This document shows, one piece after another, positions 25,599-33,018 of a DNA stretch of 33,641 nucleotides. The stretch is taken from the NCBI GenBank assembly GCA_947364715.1, contig CANAUI010000012.1, forward strand, positions 1 to 33,641, given 5' to 3'. Both the position numbers and the translations under genes were made by a program. The notes beneath the pieces are model-generated. The model was given only the letters and a program-made list of their open reading frames with translations. It ran no database searches and was not told the origin of the DNA. The stretch's first letter is position 1; each line of letters starts with the position of its first letter. Origin of the DNA: an uncultured Clostridium sp. (lineage in GTDB: Bacteria; Bacillota; Clostridia; TANB77; CAG-508).

Positions 25599-26192
25599 AT
25601 GTTAAAATATGTACCAAATACACTAACAATTGTACGATTTTTGTTAATACCTTTTATTGTAATAAGTATTTTTAATGGAGATTATATTAATGCTTTTATA
25701 TTTTTTACAGTATCTGGTATAACAGATATTGCAGATGGATTTATTGCAAGAAAATTTAATTTAATATCTAATTTTGGTAAATTAATGGACCCTTTAGCAG
25801 ATAAGTTAACTCAAATTGCGACCATCGCTACTTTAACTTTAATGAATATTATTCCTATTTGGATATTATCAATAGTATTATTAAAAGAATTAATCATGAT
25901 TGCTGGAGCATCTTTCCTTTATGGTAAAGATGTGGTTGTATATAGTAAATGGTATGGAAAGTTAGCAACTGTTCTCTTCTACCTTGCTATTGTATTTTCA
26001 TTATTAATTAATCAATTTGAATTAACCTCTATTTGGTCTAATTTAGATTTATGGTTATTCTATTTAGCTTTATTTACTACTGTATTTTCTTTATTGATGT
26101 ATATTAAAGATGTATATCAAAAAGGATTTATTGATAAAGAAGATTTAAATAAAGAGGTTACTATTGATAAAAAAGAAAAGAAAAAAAGATAA
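25599..26192 (+). CDS. pgsA: CDP-diacylglycerol-glycerol-3-phosphate 3-phosphatidyltransferase
   Basis: PgsA makes phosphatidylglycerol phosphate, the committed step to phosphatidylglycerol and cardiolipin, in the membrane. The 197-residue protein has about five membrane helices and the CDP-alcohol phosphotransferase motif DG..AR........G...D...D, seen as IADGFIARKFNLISNFGKLM followed by DPLADK, around residues 50-80. The start MLKYVPNTLTIVRF at 25599 fits the family N-terminus and the GAAAGGA RBS; a frame four codons longer would start inside that RBS. It lies downstream of clpE in the same direction and is followed by a terminator. The C-terminus is a Lys-rich tail. Confidence 0.93.
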   Translation: MLKYVPNTLTIVRFLLIPFIVISIFNGDYINAFIFFTVSGITDIADGFIARKFNLISNFGKLMDPLADKLTQIATIATLTLMNIIPIWILSIVLLKELIMIAGASFLYGKDVVVYSKWYGKLATVLFYLAIVFSLLINQFELTSIWSNLDLWLFYLALFTTVFSLLMYIKDVYQKGFIDKEDLNKEVTIDKKEKKKR

Positions 26193-26209
26193 AAAAGTTA
26201 CCTTTAATA

Positions 26210-26252
26210 AAGGACTGAGACTACTAAAAAATTAGCCTCAGTCCTTCATTTT
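26210..26252 (+). terminator. Terminator downstream of pgsA
   Basis: 10-bp stem AAGGACTGAG/CTCAGTCCTT (26210-26219 with 26237-26246), extended by CTA/TAG inside, then CATTTTC. It ends the clpE-pgsA transcript. Confidence 0.85.
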
Positions 26253-26349
26253 CATGCTCTATACATGACGATCAGAAATTTTGTACAAAGAAAAATGCCT
26301 ATAAATTGACGTTTCTCTTACATTTGGAATTTACTTTTTCTTTTGGAAA

Positions 26350-27029
26350 TTACATTACCTTCTCATTAGAGGATTTATTTTCTCGACGTTCTGGTGGTTG
26401 ACTTTTATCGCTGTTTTTCAATTCTTTTAATTCAAAGATACATCTAATAATATTAAGTCTTCTTGAATATTTAATATCTGTTAGCTTTAATACATTTATT
26501 GGGACTGAATATTTCTTAAAACTACTTGACTCTTTAATTTTTTCTAAAATTCTACTTATTATTTCATCTTTATTTGAACAAATGTATTTATAGATATCAC
26601 TCTCCCATTCAGTAATAATACCAACATCAATGTGGATATAGTCAAATACCTTTGATTTTTTAGCATTTGAATCTGCCACAATAAATTGTGGCTTATCAAT
26701 CTTTGTTATAAATCTATCTAGACCTTTTGGTTTCTCATGATGTTCAAGCTTTGTTTTCTCATATATTTCTTTAAATTCATCAAAACTTGTACCAACCGCA
26801 GTTATTCCCAGCACTTTTTTTAGTCGATTTAAATTAATTTTATTACTAACACTTAATACCAAAAATGTAGTGCCATCACCTCTAGTATAAACATTATTTA
26901 ATAAATCTTTAGCTTCTTCTGATGAAATTTTAGTATAAATACCTTCTTCATTAAAAAATAATATTCATCTTTCTTACTTATTAAAGCACAATTTACTACT
27001 TCTTCTAATTCTATATATAAATTTTGCAT
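26350..27029 (-). pseudogene. Unknown protein of about 226 residues, disrupted in a T6 run
   Basis: The gene starts at ATG 27029 behind GGAGGA, with a strong promoter, and begins MQNLYIELEEVVNCALISKK. After DEYYF the frame is lost; a one-base change restores FNEEGIYTKISSEEAKDLLN and runs on to VLSVSNKINLNRLKKVLG and the stop at 26350. The break lies at a run of six T (26953-26958), so a lost T, a -1 slip or a sequencing error in the homopolymer would explain it. It is a different type of break from the CGG sites. The protein has no membrane segment or motif I recognise; it is charged, mixed alpha/beta-like, with a Lys/Glu-rich hydrophilic tail. The strong expression signals suggest it is, or recently was, functional. 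Confidence 0.6.
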
Positions 27030-27076
27030 ATATGTAGTCCTCCTACTTAACCATAAATTTTCTATATATATTAAAT

Positions 27077-27106
27077 ATTATAATATATTCATGTCCATTA
27101 TGTCAA
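27077..27106 (-). promoter_or_regulatory. Promoter of the 26.3-27.0 kb gene
   Basis: Perfect -35 TTGACA (27106-27101) and perfect -10 TATAAT (27082-27077), separated by 18 bases. Confidence 0.88.
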
Positions 27107-27122
27107 CTTTTTTTGCATTTTT

Positions 27123-27734
27123 TTACTCATAATCTTCAATCAATTGATTTAATTCCACTCTTCCATTTGCTTCAATACCATTTTGTAATCCAATTTTATC
27201 TGTTTCTGTCAAAAACTCTGTTGTAATATCTGTTTCTTCTACTAATTCCTCTGTATCACCTGTTTTTAAATATACATTTACTCTTCCATCTTTTTCTTTC
27301 AATATATAATGTTCTCCACATTCACTATCAAAATCTCTATACAAAATAATCTGATTTCGTGAAAATTCTTCAATTGTCCAACCTTGATATTGTTCTTGTA
27401 AATCCTCTTCTGTTTTGTTAACCAACTCTGTTGGAACAATAGAATATTGCTCTAATGTATGTCCACAATCATTGTACTGTCTTTTAAATAAAATAGAACA
27501 ATTTGGAGAAATCTTCTCCCCTTCTGAACTTGTCTCTTCTATTAATGTATTACTATCTCCCATGTCTTTATACTCATCTGTACATTCATCATAAATTTCT
27601 TCTTGATTTTGTTCTGCAATTTCTGTTTCTATTTTTTCTTCTGAAGAATCACTTGTTAAAATAACACCTATAACTATTCCTAAAATAAATAATACTATAA
27701 TAGATGAAATGATTATACTTTTTTTCATATCCAT
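27123..27734 (-). CDS. Membrane-anchored protein with BofC-like C-terminal domain
   Basis: About 203 residues: an N-terminal membrane anchor (SIIISSIIVLFILGIVIGVI), an acidic linker (about 30-70) and an extracytoplasmic part with two Cys. The segment VNKTEEDLQEQYQGWTIEEF, then HYILKEKDGRVNVYLKTG and a final TDKIGLQNGI, resembles the BofC C-terminal domain, known from a forespore protein that restrains the SpoIVB protease in Bacillus. Here it may be a general extracytoplasmic domain, and a sporulation role is only suggested. AGGAATGTATGG precedes ATG 27734 and ATG 27728; either may be the start. No obvious -35/-10 pair was found. Confidence 0.65.
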   Translation of the reverse strand: MDMKKSIIISSIIVLFILGIVIGVILTSDSSEEKIETEIAEQNQEEIYDECTDEYKDMGDSNTLIEETSSEGEKISPNCSILFKRQYNDCGHTLEQYSIVPTELVNKTEEDLQEQYQGWTIEEFSRNQIILYRDFDSECGEHYILKEKDGRVNVYLKTGDTEELVEETDITTEFLTETDKIGLQNGIEANGRVELNQLIEDYE

Positions 27735-27923
27735 ACATTCCTCGTATAACATGTTTATAAGGTTTATTTAATATGTCTTATAACATATTATACATTCCTT
27801 TCTTTTAAGTTTTATTTTAAATATCATTAACCACAATATTTTTTCATTTTTGTAATTCAATCTTACTTTTCCTTTTATAGTATTATTTACCTTTTTTTAT
27901 CATTTATACGTTTTAAGTTTATT

Positions 27924-27968
27924 TTAATTTAACATTTTGTTTATCCAAATCTTCCCTTCTTTTGTCAA
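27924..27968 (-). pseudogene. Remnant similar to the 3' end of comEC
   Basis: On the minus strand 15 codons, TTG ACA AAA GAA GGG to ATG TTA AAT TAA, encode LTKEGKIWINKMLN and a stop. The last 15 codons of comEC (28644-28600) encode VNRKGKICIDKMLN and a stop. I count 35 identical bases of 45 by eye. It lies on the far side of the AntA gene, so the antirepressor is bracketed by two versions of the comEC end. Confidence 0.5.
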
Positions 27969-28073
27969 TTTATATTTTTATTTTATAGCAAACATCATCA
28001 ATTTTAAATCCTTTTTCTCTAATTTCTCCTTTTGTTCCTTTTTTAGTATTTCTTTGATAAATAATGTTATATT

Positions 28074-28556
28074 CTATTTTTTCTTTATTTTCTCAATTTC
28101 TTTTAAATTATTTTCTGACAATATCTTTACATTTTTAATTTCCTTTTCATTTGATTCAATTTGATTAATTGCTAATCTCATAAAGTCAAATATATTTTGT
28201 GGTGTTTCTACAATTGTTTTATATCTTTTTTCAACTTCAATAAAATATCTTCTGATTTTTCTTCCCATTTGATTGTTCTCAACCATAGCTAATTCTTTTG
28301 CCATATCTATTGTTAAATAATATTCTTTTAGAGTTTTATTACCATATCTATCTGCTTTGATAAATTTATCAAAGCAAATAAAGTCTTCATTTTCAATAAA
28401 TTCATACTTTTTTATTCTATTTTTTATCCAGTTTGCAAATTCTTGCTTACTTTGTAATTTTTCATGTAAATCTCTTGCATTAACTAATCTTTCTTTTTTG
28501 TCATCTTCGTAAATTGGTAATAACTGATTTTCTATCATTGTATATTCCATATTCAA
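28074..28556 (-). CDS. AntA/AntB antirepressor-domain protein
   Basis: This 160-residue protein has the AntA/AntB antirepressor domain in its first 110 residues: LVNARDLHEKLQSKQEFANW, then IKNRIKKYEF and YYLTIDMAKELAMVENNQMG followed by RKIRRYFIEVEKRY. These are typical of phage antirepressors that counter a C1-type repressor. The remainder is a coiled coil rather than the second DNA-binding domain often found. No other phage gene is nearby, so it is probably a lone phage-derived gene inserted after comEC. RBS AAAAGGAGA precedes the start; a second ATG two codons later is possible. Confidence 0.88.
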   Translation of the reverse strand: MNMEYTMIENQLLPIYEDDKKERLVNARDLHEKLQSKQEFANWIKNRIKKYEFIENEDFICFDKFIKADRYGNKTLKEYYLTIDMAKELAMVENNQMGRKIRRYFIEVEKRYKTIVETPQNIFDFMRLAINQIESNEKEIKNVKILSENNLKEIEKIKKK

Positions 28557-28599
28557 AATCTCCTTTTATTAATATTTCTTTCTTAAAATTATTTTTACA

Positions 28600-31148
28600 T
28601 CAATTTAACATTTTATCTATGCATATCTTCCCCTTTCTATTCACTCGTATTATAATCTCTCCATTAAAATCTGTTCTAAATATTTTACTTTCTATTTTGT
28701 CCAATCTTTCTAAGACATCAAAATTCGGATGTCCAAACATATTATTTTCTCCTACACCAATCAGTGCTATTTTAGGTTTTACTTCTTTTAAAAATTCTTC
28801 TGTTGAAGAAGACTTTGACCCATGATGTGCTACCTTTAATATAGTAGATTTTAATTTATTAGTATTTTCATATTTTTTCAAAATAGCATTTTCTGCTATT
28901 TCTTCTATGTCTCCTGTGAAAAGGGCAGAAAAATTTTGATACACCATTTTGCAAACCAGAGAATTATTATTAATACTATTTTCACTAATCATTTTATTTG
29001 AACTTGGCCATAATACATCAAAATATAAATTTTTCTCTATTTTTATTCTTTGTCCTGCTTCTACTACATATATTTTTATCTTTTTTTCGTTAACAATTTC
29101 AATAAATTTTTTGTAATTTTCATAACTCTCAAATTGTTTTCCTATTATTATATTTTTTACCTTTAATTCTTCCATAATGGTTAATACTCCGTCCGAACAT
29201 GGTCTTTATCAAAATGGGAAATAAATACATAATCTAGCTTTGTATATCCCCTATCTAATATATATGGAATTACTGTATCTTTTCCAACATTAAAAGTATC
29301 TGTTCTACTTCCTCCCCCATCAATTAAAATTGTTTTTTTGTTTGGAGTTACTATAAAACAAGAATCTCCTTGTCCTACATCTAAGAAATAAATTTCTAAA
29401 TCTTTCGGAATTTGATAAACAACTGCAAAAAAAATTATTAAAACAATTATTTTATATATTCTCAAAATTAATTGTTTTATATTTTTTTCTTTGAAAACAT
29501 TTTTATAAAATTCCAATGTTTTTTTCTTTTTTTCATATAATTTATATTTTATAAGAGCTATTAAGTTTTTCGCTCTTATTTTTGTATTATTCATATATTT
29601 GCTAGTATATAGCATATATATTTGATTAATTAAAAAAATTACTATGTAATAGATAATGATTTTTAAGATGCTAGGTGTAGATACATATATTTTTGAAAAA
29701 GGTAATTTGCTTAGATTAGCTATTTGTATCAAACCTTTAATTCCTAATGATAAAAAAATAGAAAGATGTTGTGAAATATATGAAGAAATAAAAGTAGTAA
29801 ATATAAAAATAATAGATAAAAACATAAGTGGAGCAATAATTATACTAACTAAAATATTTGTTATTACAAAATATATTCCTATTATATTAAAATGATAAAT
29901 CATAATAGGAAAAATCATAATCTGTGCAGAAAGTGTAACAGATAGCAAATCTTTTAAATTTTCAACAATTTTAGAAATTCGTTGACTCTTTTTTATTTGT
30001 ATATTATTTTTTATATATTTTATATTATCTAAATACTGTTTTATATTTTTTGAAAAAAGAATAATTCCAATTGTACCTAAATAAGACAACTGAAAACCTA
30101 TACTTGTAATTGCATATGGATTTTGTAATAAAATAATTCCTAATGAAATAGCTATTGATGTCCAGATATCATTTTTTCTGTATACTAAAAAAGACATTAT
30201 ATTCATTATTCCCATAATCCCTGCTCTTACAATAGAACTTGTAAATCCAGTTATATTCATGTAAATCATTAAACTAATTATAACAATATATTTTACATTT
30301 CGTTTTCCTAGCCATTTCTTTAAAATAATCTCTATTCCTATAATAATATAAATAATATGCATGCCTGAAACTGCCAAAACATGTGAAATATTTGCTATTT
30401 GAAACTTTTCTTTCAACTCTTCTAACATTATAGTTTCCCCTAAGATTAATCCTTTTACAATTTGTGCTTCTTCTTCTTTTAATGTTTTGTCAATATTTTC
30501 TAAAACTACCATCTTGATTGTATTAATACTTTTGGCAATAATATTTACATTATCTGAAGATATTTTTTTAAAATTATCAACTTTTAAAATACCATATATC
30601 CCTATAGATTTTAAATATAATTGATAATTAAATCCTCCCTCATTTCTTGGTTTATTAGCTTTTCTAAATGTCCCTTGTAATTGTACTTTGTCACCATATT
30701 TAAAATAAATATCTTTTTTTACTTCTATATATATTTGAGTAGATTTATATGTATTAGATGCATTTACTGTTAATACTTTTACTTTATATCTATTTTTATA
30801 TTCTTTTTCTTCTGGATTACTAACAATAATTCCTTCAACTTTAATATTTTTTTCAGGGTACAAATTTTCATATTGATTTTCTTGATATATGAGAACTGTG
30901 TTAGAAATAATAGAACTTATTATGATTAAAAACATTACTTGTTTTGTGAAAATTAATTTGATATATCTAATATATCGATAGATTGATAAAATTTTAAATT
31001 TCTTATATTTTTTACGTTTAAAATATATTTTTAAACCACAAACTAGGGTTATTAAGATATATAAAAGGACTATACTAAAATTAAAGTATAGCCCCCATAT
31101 AATTCCAATTATATATCCTATAACCATAACGACAATTGGTCTTTTTAT
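28600..31148 (-). CDS. comEC: DNA uptake channel ComEC, two +1 shifts at CGG, AUA start
   Basis: With two skipped bases the protein is about 848 residues. It has an N-terminal OB-like DUF4131 part, the Competence transmembrane domain (VKGLILGETIMLEELKEKF, HVLAVSGMHI near residue 270) with about ten helices, and a C-terminal metallo-beta-lactamase domain: YFLDVGQGDSCFIV, ILIDGGG, then SHFDKDH. After KDHV the frame meets CGG ACG GAG; skipping two C residues gives V-G-G-V-L-T, the H.D.DH.GG motif. It continues to LKVAHHGSKSSS and GHPNFD and ends at 28600. ComEC carries single-stranded DNA across the membrane. The likely start is AUA at 31148, 7 bases after GGAGG, giving (M)KRPIVVMVIGYIIG; a GTG at 31190 overlaps nlpC and has no RBS. 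Confidence 0.88.
29189..29191 (-). other. +1 shift site 2: in-frame CGG in comEC
   Basis: One codon after the first site the new frame reads GGA CGG AGT ATT. Skipping its C gives GGA GGA GTA TTA ACC, G-G-V-L-T, entering the frame that runs to the stop at 28600. Confidence 0.88.
29193..29195 (-). other. +1 shift site 1: in-frame CGG in comEC
   Basis: Minus strand reads GAC CAT GTT CGG ACG GAG TAT TAA. CGG at 29195-29193 is in frame with the upstream part of comEC. Skipping C gives D-H-V-G, the start of the conserved metallo-beta-lactamase DH.GG motif. Confidence 0.88.
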
Positions 31149-31170
31149 AATATCTCCTCCAATTTCATTA

Positions 31171-32484
31171 TTATAGTATTCTTCTTGCACCTACATAATT
31201 ATTATTGTAATATCCAGTGTTTAAAGAATCAATTCTAACTCCTGTTTTTGGAGTTGATGCATGGATAATCTGTCCTCCACCTATATATATTGCCACATGA
31301 TTAATTCCAGATTTACCAAACATAACTAAATCACCTGGTTGTAAATTTGCTCTACTAACAGCAACACCATTACTATATTGCCCTGAAGCTGTTCTATTTA
31401 AAGATATTCCATATTGTTTAAATATATATGAAGTAAATCCTGAACAGTCAAATCCTGTACTTGGCGAACTTCCACCATAAACATATTTATATCCTAAATA
31501 TTTTTTAGCTGTTCCAACAATTGCTGAACCATTACTTGATGATGGCACAGTTGTTGTTTCTGTTGATGTTTCTTTTTCTGTTGTTTTTGCTGTGTTTGCT
31601 GGTGTTTTTTGATTTGTTGAATTTGTATTTGTACTACTTGCTCTTCTGACATTGTTTTGACCTCTTGATGTTTCTTGTTTATTGTTTGATAATAATGAAG
31701 TTGAAATATATCCTTCTACATTATTAACTTTTACTTTACTCCATCCATTTTCTTCACTATAAACTTGAACTTCTTTATTTAAAGCTATAGTTGTTACAAT
31801 TGTACTAGAAGTATTTGCTTCTTGTCTTACATTAACAGTTGTAGAATTTACATATTGTGTTTTTATTGGCTCTTTTTTTGCTGGCTCTTCTTTCACTTCT
31901 TCTACTGGCTCATCTTTTTTTAATTTATCTTTTCTTAACCATCCTTTTGTAGTTTGTGCTTCTACACACACCCATCCATTTATAATTTCTGTAACAGTAA
32001 CTGTTTCATCTTTTTTTAATTCTACAACTTCTGTTGCATTAATTGATGGTACTAATTTTAGTCTTGTATTATCTAAAATCTTATATTCTCCAAAAGTTAT
32101 TTCTTCTGAAGTCTCTTTATTAGTGCCTTTTTCAGATGTGTTTTCTGCTACTTGATTATTTTCTTTTGTACTATTCTCATTTGATTTATTATTATCTTCT
32201 GTAGATTTTGAGTTTACTGTAACTAGTTCTTTATTTACATATCCTTTAATATTATGATATGTAACTTGATACCAATTACCTGATTCTCCTATGATTTGGA
32301 CCTCTTGATTCAAAGTAATTTGTTCCAAGATTGTACTTTCAGCATCTGCTGTTTCCCTTAAATTAGCAACATCTACATTGATTGTTCCTGTATTAGCTGC
32401 TAAGCTGATATTTATAAAAAGCAAACTAGCTAATGATATAATTGCCATGACAAAAATGCTTTTTATATTCATTTTACTTTTCAT
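31171..32484 (-). CDS. Secreted SH3-domain NlpC/P60 peptidoglycan hydrolase
   Basis: This 437-residue protein has a signal peptide (ends near NISLAAN, about residue 30), three bacterial SH3 domains (about 33-88, 125-185 and 208-265) separated by Lys/Glu and Ser/Thr-rich linkers, and a C-terminal NlpC/P60 cysteine peptidase. The catalytic Cys is in TGFDCSGFTSY, the His in INHVAIYIGGG, and a third polar residue in HAST. It cuts peptide cross-links of the cell wall; the SH3 domains bind the wall. The RBS AAGGAGAAGG lies 6 bases before the ATG. The stop overlaps the long GTG version of comEC but lies 23 bases before the probable AUA start, so the two genes are likely cotranscribed. Confidence 0.95.
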   Translation of the reverse strand: MKSKMNIKSIFVMAIISLASLLFINISLAANTGTINVDVANLRETADAESTILEQITLNQEVQIIGESGNWYQVTYHNIKGYVNKELVTVNSKSTEDNNKSNENSTKENNQVAENTSEKGTNKETSEEITFGEYKILDNTRLKLVPSINATEVVELKKDETVTVTEIINGWVCVEAQTTKGWLRKDKLKKDEPVEEVKEEPAKKEPIKTQYVNSTTVNVRQEANTSSTIVTTIALNKEVQVYSEENGWSKVKVNNVEGYISTSLLSNNKQETSRGQNNVRRASSTNTNSTNQKTPANTAKTTEKETSTETTTVPSSSNGSAIVGTAKKYLGYKYVYGGSSPSTGFDCSGFTSYIFKQYGISLNRTASGQYSNGVAVSRANLQPGDLVMFGKSGINHVAIYIGGGQIIHASTPKTGVRIDSLNTGYYNNNYVGARRIL

Positions 32485-32536
32485 TGTAATCCTTCTCCTT
32501 AGATATTTTTTATTTTTAAAAAAGTAGTACTAGGCT

Positions 32537-32565
32537 AGTATACTATAAAGATAAAAAAAAGTCAA
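32537..32565 (-). promoter_or_regulatory. Promoter of the NlpC/P60 gene (and comEC)
   Basis: -35 TTGACT (32565-32560), 17-base spacer, -10 TATACT (32542-32537). The -35 lies in the 3' arm of the terminator of the upstream XRE gene, so the two signals share sequence. Confidence 0.85.
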
Positions 32566-32582
32566 ATTTTTGACTTTTTTAC
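32552..32582 (-). terminator. Terminator of the XRE regulator gene
   Basis: Stem AAAAAGTCAAA and TTTGACTTTTT, with a loop of about two bases, is followed on the minus strand by further T residues. It ends the XRE transcript and overlaps the -35 of the next promoter. Confidence 0.8.
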
Positions 32583-32607
32583 TAGAATTTGTTAATTTAT
32601 TTGCAGT

Positions 32608-32940
32608 TCATACTACTTGGTTTTTTATCAATAACTTTACCATATTATATATCAATCTTTGTTTTTCTAGATTACACTTAATAATTAAATCATATAAATC
32701 TTTATCCATATATCTTATTATATTATCGCTATTTTCATTTAGAACATCATAAATAGAAATATTTAAAAAATTGCATATCTTTATAAAAATTTTCAAATCT
32801 ATTTTAGTTTTTCCATTTTCTAATTTACTTATATAGTTTAAAGATATTCCTAAAAAATCTGCCATTTCTTTTTGGCTAATTTTTTTTTCCATTCTTGTTG
32901 TTTGTATTCTTTTACCAACATTAGAAAAATCAATATTCAT
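32608..32940 (-). CDS. XRE-family helix-turn-helix regulator
   Basis: This 110-residue protein has a Cro/C1-type helix-turn-helix in its first 65 residues (VGKRIQTTRMEKKISQKEMA, DFLGISLNYISKLENGKTKI), followed by a helical tail that probably dimerises (DNIIRYMDKDLYDLIIKCNL). AGGAGAAG lies upstream of the ATG. It sits between the ABC substrate-binding protein and the wall hydrolase with its own terminator. Its target is unknown; neighbours or itself are the usual choices. Confidence 0.9.
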   Translation of the reverse strand: MNIDFSNVGKRIQTTRMEKKISQKEMADFLGISLNYISKLENGKTKIDLKIFIKICNFLNISIYDVLNENSDNIIRYMDKDLYDLIIKCNLEKQRLIYNMVKLLIKNQVV

Positions 32941-33018
32941 ATTATCACTTCTCCTTCATTGGTAAATATAACATTATAGGTTTTATTTGTCAATATCTTT
33001 TTAACATGTTAGTAAAAA

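Noticed and set aside
28074-28556. Complete prophage around the AntA gene
   Set aside because: No integrase, repressor, structural or lysis gene is present nearby; only the single antirepressor is seen.
3897-31190. Random assembly or homopolymer errors as the cause of the six split genes
   Set aside because: Errors of that kind would not always add a C before GG, always in an in-frame CGG, never in a homopolymer, and always restore a glycine. A systematic base-calling artefact cannot be fully excluded without reads, so this is set aside rather than disproved.
3897-31190. Reassignment of CGG to another amino acid (as known for Trp or Gln in some lineages)
   Set aside because: Reassignment keeps the frame; here the downstream protein continues only in the +1 frame and without any residue for CGG itself.
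3897-31190. Plain pseudogenes
   Set aside because: Apart from the extra C, all six genes are intact over 230-850 codons with conserved motifs, normal lengths and good RBS. Decaying genes would show stops and other indels.
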